Assembly: GCA_044772875.1 (NCBI GenBank)
Contig: CP173058.1
Span: forward strand, 434,001-498,000
From: Morganella morganii_D
GTDB lineage: Bacteria; Pseudomonadota; Gammaproteobacteria; Enterobacterales; Enterobacteriaceae
DNA length: 64,000 bases
Direction of reading: 5' to 3'
The notes beneath the pieces were generated by a model. That model had not been told where the DNA came from. It worked only from the letters and a program-made list of their open reading frames with translations, and did no database searches. The position numbers were made by a program, and so were the translations under genes. Shown here piece after piece: positions 9,118-16,546 of this stretch. How positions within the stretch are numbered: position 1 is the first letter of the stretch; each line of letters opens with the position of its first letter.

Positions 9118-9586
9118 AATTGATGAGATGGAGTGTCAGCAGGTTTCTGATGGCATCAGAATCCAGTGCCCGCTGATACCTGCCGGGATCACTGGTAAAG
9201 CTGTCAAACGGCCGCCAGCTTTTGATCCGTCCGTCATCCAGCGAGAGTTTTCCGGCCATCAGAATATCACCTTTATTATTAATAATATTCATGAATATTT
9301 TTTCTGAAATATGATGCTGAAGATTATTCGTTGGTGATAATGGTAATACACAATATACCCTGTCAAGATATTCAGGAAGGATATAAAAATAAACGTCACC
9401 ACTCAGGCATAAATAAATATCTCGTGTTATGTTATGACGAAAATAATAATAGTCAGCAATTTTTGTCAGATGGTAATCCGTCAGTATCGTATTACGATGT
9501 TTATCCCGGTTACCGGGCAGATAGTTATGAATATCCCACTTCGGAATATTACAGAGATTTATGAATTTATCTAACAATGCGCTCAT
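9116..9586 (-). CDS. Hypothetical protein, AT-rich orphan gene
   Basis: I do not recognise this protein. The 156 residues (MSALLDKFINLCNIPK at the start, NLLTLHLIN at the end) have no signal peptide or obvious membrane segment. Residues 40-70 are rich in Tyr and aromatic residues (ADYYYFRH, DVYFYILPEYLDRVY). The last 50 residues are more polar and use GC-richer codons than the AT-rich first two thirds. AGGA lies 5 nt before the ATG at 9586; a GTG at 9607 is less well placed. A bidirectional terminator follows directly. Its composition, and its absence from the conserved yfiF neighbourhood I know, suggest acquisition. A true but fast-evolving gene is likelier than chance, given start signal, length and terminator. 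Confidence 0.6.
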   Translation of the reverse strand: MSALLDKFINLCNIPKWDIHNYLPGNRDKHRNTILTDYHLTKIADYYYFRHNITRDIYLCLSGDVYFYILPEYLDRVYCVLPLSPTNNLQHHISEKIFMNIINNKGDILMAGKLSLDDGRIKSWRPFDSFTSDPGRYQRALDSDAIRNLLTLHLIN

Positions 9587-9672
9587 GGATATCCTGCAGT
9601 TTTTCACCTGTCTGTCAGCGCGCCAATCATACCGGCAGTACCAGAATAACTGCTATTAATAACAGATATTAA

Positions 9673-9703
9673 TATTATAAAAAAACCATGCCGGAGCATG
9701 GTG
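9673..9703 (-). terminator. Intrinsic terminator of the candidate small transcript
   Basis: A 7-bp stem ACCATGC/GCATGGT with a 4-nt TCCG loop, followed on the minus strand by seven T. No annotated gene ends here. Confidence 0.75.
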
Positions 9704-9842
9704 CAAAAATGTGCATTAAAATAAAAATTATGGCAAACAGTATTAATGATGCTAAATCATGGTCACACTCCCTTGTGAATAATATATAAATAATCATCCG
9801 TGATATTAATACCGAGACTGAAAAATGCATTGTTCTGCGGTG
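9680..9842 (-). ncRNA. Candidate small transcript (promoter-like element plus intrinsic terminator)
   Basis: On the minus strand TTGCTC (9877-9872), an 18-nt spacer and TATTCT (9853-9848) resemble a sigma-70 promoter. About 160 nt further on, ACCATGC-TCCG-GCATGGT (9686-9703 on the plus strand, approximately) is followed by TTTTTTTAT, a good intrinsic terminator. No gene lies between, so a small RNA of about 160 nt is possible. Within it a strong Shine-Dalgarno (AAGGGAG) precedes ATG ATT TAG, a two-codon ORF. Existence of the RNA is inference. Confidence 0.35.
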
Positions 9843-9962
9843 AAGTAAGAATAGCAATTTAATGATTTTAAGAGCAAGTGATTATTTTGTTAATAAAGTT
9901 ATGTTTTATTATTGTTTAATGAATCATGAGGCAAATTTAATTTATTATATTATTTAAATGCC

Positions 9963-9992
9963 AAATAAAAATAAAGGCACCGGAGTGCCCGT
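9963..9992 (-). terminator. Intrinsic terminator of emrB
   Basis: On the minus strand GGCAC-TCCG-GTGCC is followed by TTTATTTTTATTT, about 10 nt past the emrB stop. Confidence 0.75.
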
Positions 9993-10002
9993 ATTTTTTT
10001 GC

Positions 10003-11535
10003 TTAATGAGCACCACCGCCGCCGCCACCGGCAGTAAACGGCGGTTTGGCAAACCAGACCAGCAGCATCAGCACCAGGAAAACACCGGCAGAGAGCCAGA
10101 AGATTTCATTGGCAGAGATAATCAGTCCCTGATCGGTGATCACTTTTGCGATATACGCCGATGATTGCTGCTGTGACATCCCCATTTCACCCAGTGTGTG
10201 ATACATCTGTTGTGTATCCGGACTGAACGGGTTGATATGTTCAGCAAAATTGGCGTGATGCATGGACTCCCGCTGTGTCCACAGTGTGGTGGTGATGGAT
10301 GTCCCGATAGCTCCCGCCAGTGTCCGTGTAAAGTTTGACAGACTGGATGCCGATGCCATTTTTTCCGGCGGCAGGCCGGAAAGGGTAATGGTGGTCAGCG
10401 GCATAAAGAAACAGGCGATCGCCAGTCCCTGCACAAACTGTGGCCAGGCTGCGGCGGCAAAGTCCATCCCCGGCTCAAATGTATAAGCACGCCAGTAGAA
10501 ACAGACGGTATACATAATGAAGCTGAATGTCACAATGATCCGGTAATCCACCTTATGAGCATATTTACCGATAAGCGGGGTGATCAGCAGCGGCAGAATG
10601 CCGACCGGCGCGGAGGCCAGTCCTGCCCAGGTAGCAGTGTAACCGAATACTCCCTGTAACAGCTGCGGCAGCAAAACAATGGTGCCGAAATAAAGCATAT
10701 AGGCAAGACTGAGGCTGAGACAACCTATCGTGAAGTTACGGCTCTTAAACAGTGATAAGTCCACTACAGGGTGGTCATCCGTCAGCTCCCAGACGATCAG
10801 GAAGGCGAGGGCGACCACGGCAATCACTGTCAGGACAATAATCTCCGTTGAGTTAAACCAGTCCAGCTCCTTGCCCTGGTCGAGCATAATCTGTAAACAA
10901 CCTACCCCTGCTACCAGCAGGATCAGCCCGACGGTATCAATCGGACGGATTTCCGTTTTGGTTTCCCGGCCTTCCAGGGTTTTTGCGGTCAGCATCATGA
11001 TCACAATCCCGAATGGCACGTTGATAAAGAAAATCCAGCCCCAGTGATAGTTGTCACTGATATAACCGCCGAGGATCGGCCCGCAGATCGGGGCGATAAC
11101 AATAGTCACCGACCAGAGCGCCAGCGCCATGGTACGTTTCGCCGGAGGATAGTTATTGAGCAGCAGACTCTGCGACAACGGGATCAGCGGTCCGGCTACC
11201 AGTCCCTGGATCACGCGGAAGAAAATCAGCATGCCGAGACTATTGGAAATACCGCATAACCAGGAAGAGATAGCAAACAGGGCGGTTGACCACATAAACA
11301 AACGGACTTCGCCGATCCGTTTGGCCAGCCAGCCGGTGATCGGAATGGAGATGGCATTCGCCACCCCGAATGAGGTAATCACCCAGGTTCCCTGAGAGTT
11401 AGAGGAGCCCAGATTACCGGCGATTGTCGGGATCGCCACGTTGGCGATGGTGGAGTCGAGCACCTGCATAAAGGTCGCCAGTGACAGGGCGATCGTCATC
11501 CAGGCCAGTTTTGCTCCGGTCAGTGGCGCCTGCAT
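10003..11535 (-). CDS. emrB: Multidrug efflux MFS transporter permease EmrB
   Basis: This is the inner-membrane proton-drug antiporter of the EmrAB-TolC tripartite pump. The 510 residues show the DHA2 (14 transmembrane segment) pattern, with LDSTIANVAIPTIAG at about 27-41, the motif GWLAKRIGEVRLF in the first cytoplasmic loop and GPILGGYISDNYHWGWIFFINVP (motif C region) around 155. The substrate class in E. coli is hydrophobic uncouplers and drugs such as nalidixate. It follows emrA by 12 nt in one operon controlled by mprA. An oddity is the C-terminus, which ends with a run of six Gly then Ala-His, encoded by GGT/GGC repeats that could slip. Confidence 0.93.
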   Translation of the reverse strand: MQAPLTGAKLAWMTIALSLATFMQVLDSTIANVAIPTIAGNLGSSNSQGTWVITSFGVANAISIPITGWLAKRIGEVRLFMWSTALFAISSWLCGISNSLGMLIFFRVIQGLVAGPLIPLSQSLLLNNYPPAKRTMALALWSVTIVIAPICGPILGGYISDNYHWGWIFFINVPFGIVIMMLTAKTLEGRETKTEIRPIDTVGLILLVAGVGCLQIMLDQGKELDWFNSTEIIVLTVIAVVALAFLIVWELTDDHPVVDLSLFKSRNFTIGCLSLSLAYMLYFGTIVLLPQLLQGVFGYTATWAGLASAPVGILPLLITPLIGKYAHKVDYRIIVTFSFIMYTVCFYWRAYTFEPGMDFAAAAWPQFVQGLAIACFFMPLTTITLSGLPPEKMASASSLSNFTRTLAGAIGTSITTTLWTQRESMHHANFAEHINPFSPDTQQMYHTLGEMGMSQQQSSAYIAKVITDQGLIISANEIFWLSAGVFLVLMLLVWFAKPPFTAGGGGGGAH

Positions 11536-11547
11536 AACCCTGACCCC

Positions 11548-12726
11548 TTACTGACCGGCATTACGGCTGATAATTTCAGCGATCATCTGATCCGCCGGTT
11601 GCATATCAATGCTCAGGGCACTGGTATGATAGGCCGGATCGGTACGCACACTTTTTGACAGCACAGGACCGTCTGTATTCTGCGTGTCCACGGTGACATC
11701 ACCGGAAAGACCGATACGCAGCGGATATTGCTCAAGCTGTGCCGGATCCAGTGCGATACGTACCGGCAGGCGCTGCACAACCTTGATCCAGTTACCGCTG
11801 GCATTCTGTGCCGGCAGCAAAGAGAAGGCGCTGCCGGTCCCCATGTCGAGCCCGGTGACAGTGCCGGTAAAGACCACTTTGTCGCCGTAGAAATCAGTGA
11901 TCACTTTGGCAGGCTGCCCGATGCGCATGGCACTGAGCTGGGTTTCTTTAAAGTTGGCGTCAATCCACATTCCGGTTGCCGGTACCACCGCCATCAGCGG
12001 CGTGGCCGGGGTTATCTGCGCACCGACCTGTACACTGCGGCGGGAGACATAACCGTCTACCGGGCTGCGGATATCTGTCCGTTCCAGTGCCAGCCAGGCA
12101 TTGCGTACTTCCGTGGCAGCCTGTTTTACCGCAGGCTGTTCACTCAGCGGGGTATCAAGAATAACGGCTTTATTGGCATTAAACTGTTCAGTGGCAATAT
12201 CCAGCTGTGCTTTGGCGCTCACCACGGCTTCGCGGGCATGCTGAAGTTCTTCTTTGCCAATCACATTTTGTGCGCCCAGTACTTCCCTGCGGCGCAGGTC
12301 ATTCTGCAGACGGGTCAGTTCTGAACGGCGGACTTCAATACCGGCCAGTAACTGACGGCTGTTGATCATCTGCTGATGAGTCTGGCGGACACTGTTTGCC
12401 AGCGCGACCTGTGCTTTTTCCAGCGCCAGCCCGGCATCCCGCTTATCGAGCTGAACCAGCAGTGTTCCTGCCGTCACGTAGTCGGTATTATCCACACTGA
12501 CCGTGGTGACACTGCCGGATACCTGTGACATCACAATCACCTGGTTGCCGGTGACATAAGCGTTATCGGTTGATTCATGGTGGCGGAGCACTATAAACCA
12601 GTAAACGGTGTAAGCCGCTCCCAGTAATATAAACAGTAACGTCAGCAACATCAGCGCATTACGGCGTTGTCGTTTTTTGTTACGGGCAGGGGGCAGGGCA
12701 GTCTGAGTTTCCTCACTGACACTCAT
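11548..12726 (-). CDS. emrA: Multidrug efflux periplasmic adaptor EmrA
   Basis: This membrane-fusion protein links EmrB to the outer-membrane channel TolC. The 392 residues have a basic cytoplasmic N-terminus (RNKKRQRRN at about 16-24), one transmembrane anchor (about 25-47), then the HlyD-type core. The core shows STDNAYVTGNQVIVMSQVSG (first half of the lipoyl-like domain), a long helical hairpin (about 95-200) and SPVDGYVSRRSVQVGAQI (second half). Length matches E. coli EmrA (390). GGAG lies 7 nt before the ATG. A 243-nt leader separates it from mprA, and only 12 nt separate it from emrB. Confidence 0.93.
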   Translation of the reverse strand: MSVSEETQTALPPARNKKRQRRNALMLLTLLFILLGAAYTVYWFIVLRHHESTDNAYVTGNQVIVMSQVSGSVTTVSVDNTDYVTAGTLLVQLDKRDAGLALEKAQVALANSVRQTHQQMINSRQLLAGIEVRRSELTRLQNDLRRREVLGAQNVIGKEELQHAREAVVSAKAQLDIATEQFNANKAVILDTPLSEQPAVKQAATEVRNAWLALERTDIRSPVDGYVSRRSVQVGAQITPATPLMAVVPATGMWIDANFKETQLSAMRIGQPAKVITDFYGDKVVFTGTVTGLDMGTGSAFSLLPAQNASGNWIKVVQRLPVRIALDPAQLEQYPLRIGLSGDVTVDTQNTDGPVLSKSVRTDPAYHTSALSIDMQPADQMIAEIISRNAGQ

Positions 12727-12788
12727 CAGTTATCTCCGGGTATTGTTCTTTTTTTAAGGTGTTGAATGACATAACCGCAACAAAGACA

Positions 12789-12831
12789 GGCTTGCTATTG
12801 TCGTCACTGTGATAAACGACAACCGCAAGCC
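12789..12831. repeat. Long interrupted inverted repeat in the mprA-emrA gap
   Basis: GGCTTGC-ta-TTGTCGT, an 11-nt loop, then ACGACAA-cc-GCAAGCC: two 7-bp stems stacked across a 2x2 internal loop. It lies about 62 nt upstream of the emrA start and downstream of mprA. No T run follows, so it is not a simple terminator. It could be an operator, an RNA processing element or part of an attenuator. Confidence 0.7.
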
Positions 12832-12969
12832 CGGATGGTCAGCACATCAATTGATGTCAGAAATGTCAGCCTGTGAAGGATAAAGGATCCGGGCCAACAG
12901 AAAAGGTTTTTTTGCGCATACTTATTGAGAAAAGCTCTTATTCATTAACCTTAAACAATAAAAGGTTAT

Positions 12970-13485
12970 TTAGTTATCACTCTTATCGAGCTGAATAAGC
13001 AATTTGCGCATCAGCTTTTCCAGGCTTTTCTGTTCATCATCGGCCAGTGCTGACCAGATATGACGCAATGCCTCATGCTGAGGCGGCAGCAGACTGTGCA
13101 GAAAATCTGAGCCTTTTTCTGTCAGATGCAGATGCAGACAGCGGCGGTCGTTGTGGCTCTCTTTACGCTCAATCCAGCCGTTTTTCTCAAGTTCATCCGC
13201 GATACGGGTCGCATTGGTACGGGAAGAACCGAGAGCGGCACTGAGTTCTGAAGGCTGAATGCTGTGGGATTCTTTAGTATCCAGAATCATCAGTGCCATG
13301 AATAATGTTTCATTGATGCCCTGAGATTTCAGCATATTGTTGCGTTTTTCTAATAGTTTACTCTGAACGTGCATTGAAAGCCGGGTCAGTAAAATTTCCT
13401 GATACGGCAGATCGGCACCCAGATTCTTCTGCTGTGAGATCCGGCTGTTAAGCAACTCTTCTGTCGGTGTAAATGAACTTTCCAT
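12970..13485 (-). CDS. mprA: MarR-family transcriptional repressor MprA (EmrR)
   Basis: MprA represses its own operon with emrAB and is released by pump substrates such as uncouplers. The 171-residue protein has a MarR winged helix: the recognition region SELSAALGSSRTNATRIADELEKNGW (about residues 78-103), then a wing with RKESHNDRRCLHLHLTEKG. The N-terminus has the enterobacterial MprA feature LSMHVQSKLLEKRNNMLKSQGINETLFMAL, split here by helix boundaries. Length compares with 176 in E. coli. The E. coli neighbours ygaZ and ygaH, which lie between proX and mprA, are missing here. Confidence 0.92.
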   Translation of the reverse strand: MESSFTPTEELLNSRISQQKNLGADLPYQEILLTRLSMHVQSKLLEKRNNMLKSQGINETLFMALMILDTKESHSIQPSELSAALGSSRTNATRIADELEKNGWIERKESHNDRRCLHLHLTEKGSDFLHSLLPPQHEALRHIWSALADDEQKSLEKLMRKLLIQLDKSDN

Positions 13486-13774
13486 TATTGAGATACCTTA
13501 TTAGTTTCTGTTGGTATGTTAACCCGGCTATGACCCGGCGAAATGACCGGCCAAAAGATTAATTTAACAATTATAGCAGGTTAATATCACTACATTTCTT
13601 TTGATAATGCCACCTGATTCATAAATTTTATGAATATTAGTCACAAATATCACTTATTATTTAGCAAATCACTTACATTTTCATTACCGGGTGGCTGACT
13701 TTGATTATGCGTAATTTTCGCTTCATAAATTACGTCAATTTTTATTAGTGAACCATGATAATGAAGAATATCAA

Positions 13775-13876
13775 ATGATCTTCATTGCCGTTATGGCAGT
13801 GATTATCGCTATGGTATCTATTTTACGTGGTCAAAAATTATTTTCTTTGATTAACAGTGTTATTTGTAACTTTTAA
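13775..13876 (+). CDS. Candidate small membrane peptide (33 residues)
   Basis: The frame from ATG at 13775 encodes a 33-residue peptide. Residues 1-17 (MIFIAVMAVIIAMVSIL) are wholly hydrophobic, followed by a positively charged turn RGQK and a second weakly hydrophobic stretch. This is the layout of single-pass enterobacterial microproteins. A GAAG element lies about 9 nt upstream, and TTGATT, 17 nt, CATAAA about 40 nt further up could be a promoter. A 10-bp stem-loop follows the stop by 7 nt. I know no homologue; AT-rich DNA can produce such frames by chance. Confidence 0.3.
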   Translation: MIFIAVMAVIIAMVSILRGQKLFSLINSVICNF

Positions 13877-13882
13877 TGAAGG

Positions 13883-13907
13883 AATAATCTACAGGTGGTA
13901 GATTATT
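13883..13907. repeat. Perfect 10-bp stem-loop AATAATCTAC / GTAGATTATT
   Basis: Perfect inverted repeat with a 5-nt AGGTG loop, located just after the candidate microprotein. Downstream on the plus strand the sequence is only moderately T-rich (TTTGTTTGATTTTTG), so it may be a weak terminator or an operator. Confidence 0.6.
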
Positions 13908-13930
13908 ATGCGATATTTGTTTGATTTTTG

Positions 13931-13958
13931 AGTGAAAAAAGTACCCGAAGGTGCTTTT
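13931..13958 (-). terminator. Intrinsic terminator with UUCG tetraloop
   Basis: On the minus strand AAAAGCACC-TTCG-GGTACTTTT (one mismatch) runs into TTTTTTC. It follows the broken ORF at 13969-14240 by about 10 nt and indicates a real minus-strand transcript there. Confidence 0.8.
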
Positions 13959-13968
13959 CCCGGAAGAA

Positions 13969-14240
13969 TCAGGTGTGTGATGGCTGCTGACGGGCAGGCG
14001 CCTCCTGCATCATCCCGTGGAGGCTACTCCGATTGGTGACATGCACGGCCAGATCCGGAACTACCACACCGGCCACAAAAGCGGCAACAGAATAGCCGGC
14101 TGTGACGCCGAATTGCACGGCAATCGTCTCCGGTAAAGGCTGTGCGTAATCGTTACTTACGACTAACAAACCGGTCGCCTTGCTATCAGGCAGATAAGCT
14201 GAAGTGTCAGAATCGCATCAATGGTTTTCTTTTTCATCAT
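13969..14240 (-). pseudogene. Broken small secretory ORF (frameshifted), product unknown
   Basis: A minus-strand ATG ATG at 14240 starts a 25-codon frame, MMKKKTIDAILTLQLICLIA then RRPVC and stop at 14163, whose beginning looks like a signal peptide. An overlapping frame shifted by -1 then runs from about 14210 to the TGA at 13969. Its 66 C-terminal codons are GC-rich and gene-like (ETIAVQFGVTAGYSVAAFVA, then GVVVPDLAVHV), and a UUCG terminator follows. A single indel near 14180 would join the two. I infer a decayed or frameshifted small exported protein; no homologue is recognised. A chance pairing of two frames is the alternative, and no strong ribosome binding site precedes the ATG. Confidence 0.35.
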
Positions 14241-14302
14241 TATTTCAGGATTGATTGAGTATGAAATGATTACGGGTACTACGGGGCGGTACTATATAGA
14301 AA

Positions 14303-14324
14303 GCGGCCATATCGCTATGGCCGC
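14303..14324 (-). terminator. Probable terminator of proX
   Basis: GCGGCCAT-6 nt-ATGGCCGC gives an 8-bp stem about 20 nt past the proX stop. Only TTTCT follows on the minus strand, so termination may be partial. Confidence 0.6.
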
Positions 14325-14346
14325 CGGGAGAACTTTTCAGATCCTG

Positions 14347-15345
14347 TTATTTATCAGCGGCTTTTCGTGCCTGTTCAATCCAGCCGTCAAACTTCGCCTG
14401 GTTGGCTTTAATCCAGGCATTGGCGTGACGTTCAATATCCGCCTGTGAGTTTTCGCCGCTATGCATGCGCAGGTTCTGGGCATTGATTGCCGAGACCGGC
14501 AGTTTCATAACAGCAAACAGTTCTGCGGCAGCCGGGTTCTGTTCAGCCCAGGCCTTGTTGGCTGTGATATGCATAGTGCTGGGCGGGAAGCCGTAGTTTT
14601 TGCCGTTCGGCAGTTTGGTATCAATTTTTTCGCCGTCCGGCATGGAGGAGAACGGTACTTCCAGCCAGACTACATCACGCCCCGGTTTCAGCACATCACT
14701 GATCCAGTACGGCGTCCAGGTATAGTAGAGAACCGGTTTGCCTTCCTTATAACGGGTGATGGTGTCCGCCATCATTGCGGCATAGTTCCCCTGGTTGTGC
14801 TCAACGGTATCTGTCAGCTTATAGGCTGTCAGATGGTTGTTGATGGCGGCCTCACAGCCCCAGCCCGGGTTACAGCCGGTCAGATCCGCTTTACCGTTGC
14901 CGTTGCTGTCAAACAGTTTGGCGATTTCCGGGTCTTTCAGCTGTTCAATATTGGTGATGTGGTATTTTTCAGCGGTTTTCTTGTCAATCAGATACCCCTG
15001 GGCGGCATTCACGACATAATCCCCTTTACGGTAGAATTTGTCATCGCCTCCTGCGGCTTTGTACTGGGAATTGTGCAGCGGTACCCAGCTCACAGCCATA
15101 AAGGTGGCATCGCCGTTGGCGATTGACGCATAGGCCACATTGTAATCCACTTCCCGGATCGGCTGCACGTCATAGCCGAGTTTTTCCAGTGCTTTGTTGA
15201 CGATAAGGGTCTGAAAGGTTTCTTCAGTAATGGTGCTTTGTACAGGCAGCACTTTGACCCCTTTGCCCGGCTGCGCGGTGTCCGCGAAAGCCTGAGTACC
15301 AATGAGTGCCGATAAGGCGATTGCTGCGATTGCTGTCTTACGCAT
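14347..15345 (-). CDS. proX: Glycine betaine/proline-betaine periplasmic binding protein ProX
   Basis: This is the substrate-binding subunit of the osmoprotectant ABC importer ProVWX. The 332 residues start with a signal peptide (MRKTAIAAIALSALIGTQAFA, cleavage before DTAQPGKG). The mature protein has the Trp residues that form the quaternary-ammonium cage in this family, seen in MAVSWVPLHNS, VLYYTWTPYWISD and CNPGWGC, the last with the Cys pair of ProX. Length matches E. coli (330). It lies 88 nt downstream of proW in the proVWX operon and is followed by a hairpin. Confidence 0.95.
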   Translation of the reverse strand: MRKTAIAAIALSALIGTQAFADTAQPGKGVKVLPVQSTITEETFQTLIVNKALEKLGYDVQPIREVDYNVAYASIANGDATFMAVSWVPLHNSQYKAAGGDDKFYRKGDYVVNAAQGYLIDKKTAEKYHITNIEQLKDPEIAKLFDSNGNGKADLTGCNPGWGCEAAINNHLTAYKLTDTVEHNQGNYAAMMADTITRYKEGKPVLYYTWTPYWISDVLKPGRDVVWLEVPFSSMPDGEKIDTKLPNGKNYGFPPSTMHITANKAWAEQNPAAAELFAVMKLPVSAINAQNLRMHSGENSQADIERHANAWIKANQAKFDGWIEQARKAADK

Positions 15346-15433
15346 CGTTTTCCCTCTTGTTGTGCCTGCCGCCGGAATAGCAGCGGCAGGGTGATAATGA
15401 GCGGGAGCAGAGGCTCCCTGTCGCTTCCGCGTA

Positions 15434-16546
15434 TTACGGCGCGCGGCGGAACGGACGGGTGATAAGACCGGCAGGGCCGGTGTGATACCAGCGGCGGCCG
15501 GCTTTGCTGCGGGAATCTTTCCCGAGTGACTGTGTCAGACGGTCAAGAATGATGGCGAGAATGACAATCCCCGCGCCGCCGACAGATGCCAGCCCCATAT
15601 CCAGACGGCCGATGCCGCGCAGTACCATCTGGCCCAGACCTCCGACGGCGATCATGGAAGCGATAACCACCATTGACAGTGCCAGCATCAGTGTCTGATT
15701 GATCCCGGCCATAATGGTCGGCATTGCCAGCGGCAGCTGTACTTTAAACAACATTTGACGCGGATTGGCACCGAAGGATTCTGCGGCTTCCACCAGATCG
15801 GCGGGTACCTGACGGATCCCGAGAATGGTCAGACGGATCACCGGCGGCAGGGCGAAGATAATAGTGACCACCACACCCGGAACGTTACCGATACCAAACA
15901 ACATGACAATCGGCACCAGATAGACGAAGGCCGGTGTTGTCTGCATGGCATCGAGCAGCGGACGGATAAATTTCGCGGCGCGTTCATGCCGCGCAAGGGC
16001 AATACCGGTTGGTAACCCGATGATAATACAGAATATCAGGGCGGTAAGAACCAATGATAATGTAACCATTGCTTCGTTCCATGCACCGATGGCACCGATA
16101 AATGTCAGTGATATCACCGTAGCGAGCCCCAGTCCTTTGCCGCTCATCTGCCAGGCGAGTAATGCAAAAATAAGAATGGCGATCGGCGCGGGAATGGCTG
16201 TCAGTCCCTGCTCAAAGGTCGTCAGCACAAAGTCGATAGGCACACGGATGCCCTGAAAGACCGGACGGAAGTGCAGCACAACCCAGTTGATGATATCAGT
16301 TACCCAGCTGTCAAACGGGATCAGCGAGTGGTCGAACGGGTTAGCCCAGTCAAAGGCGGGACCGGTATCCGCCGGTGCGGCATCCAGCCAGTCACTGCCG
16401 CTGTCCGTCGCGCCACCCCACGGGTCGGCATCTGCTCCGCCGGTGCCGGCGGTACTTCCCCACGGATCACTGCTGTCTGCGGCATCCTGTCCTGACGTCG
16501 CCGCCCACGGATCCAGTTCTGTATCCTGTTGATTATTCTGGCTCAT
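15434..16546 (-). CDS. proW: Glycine betaine/proline-betaine ABC transporter permease ProW
   Basis: This is the inner-membrane channel subunit of ProVWX. The 370-residue protein has about 100 polar N-terminal residues, then a BPD_transp_1 permease domain with the EAA-type loop (EAAESFGANPRQMLFKVQLP, about residues 262-281). The C-terminus RRWYHTGPAGLITRPF is like that of E. coli. The N-terminal tail carries three DPW-containing segments (DPWAATSG, DPWGSTAG, DPWGGATD), more regular and about 16 residues longer overall than the E. coli protein. The start ATG lies inside the end of proV (14-nt overlap), implying translational coupling. Confidence 0.95.
   Translation of the reverse strand: MSQNNQQDTELDPWAATSGQDAADSSDPWGSTAGTGGADADPWGGATDSGSDWLDAAPADTGPAFDWANPFDHSLIPFDSWVTDIINWVVLHFRPVFQGIRVPIDFVLTTFEQGLTAIPAPIAILIFALLAWQMSGKGLGLATVISLTFIGAIGAWNEAMVTLSLVLTALIFCIIIGLPTGIALARHERAAKFIRPLLDAMQTTPAFVYLVPIVMLFGIGNVPGVVVTIIFALPPVIRLTILGIRQVPADLVEAAESFGANPRQMLFKVQLPLAMPTIMAGINQTLMLALSMVVIASMIAVGGLGQMVLRGIGRLDMGLASVGGAGIVILAIILDRLTQSLGKDSRSKAGRRWYHTGPAGLITRPFRRAP

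Larger units (their letters stand above)
9587..10002. other. AT-rich intergenic region with two minus-strand terminators
   Basis: These 416 bases lie between emrB and the orphan gene. They contain the emrB terminator, a second minus-strand terminator at 9673-9697 and promoter-like elements upstream of it (described separately). The 60-codon minus frame at 9675-9857 ends inside the terminator T run and has no ribosome binding site for its listed start, so I do not call it a gene. Confidence 0.5.
13486..13968. other. AT-rich intergenic region upstream of mprA
   Basis: This region holds the mprA promoter side, an inverted repeat at 13760-13786 (AATGAAGA, 11-nt loop, TCTTCATT), a possible 33-codon ORF at 13775-13876, a perfect stem-loop at 13883-13907 and a minus-strand terminator at 13931-13958. 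It replaces the ygaZH interval of E. coli. Confidence 0.5.

Noticed and set aside
9675..9857. 60-codon minus ORF with faint likeness (HDLAxxIL) to Ldr-type toxic peptides
   Set aside because: The likeness is six residues, the frame ends in the terminator T run and no start with a ribosome binding site exists. Treated as a possible small RNA instead.
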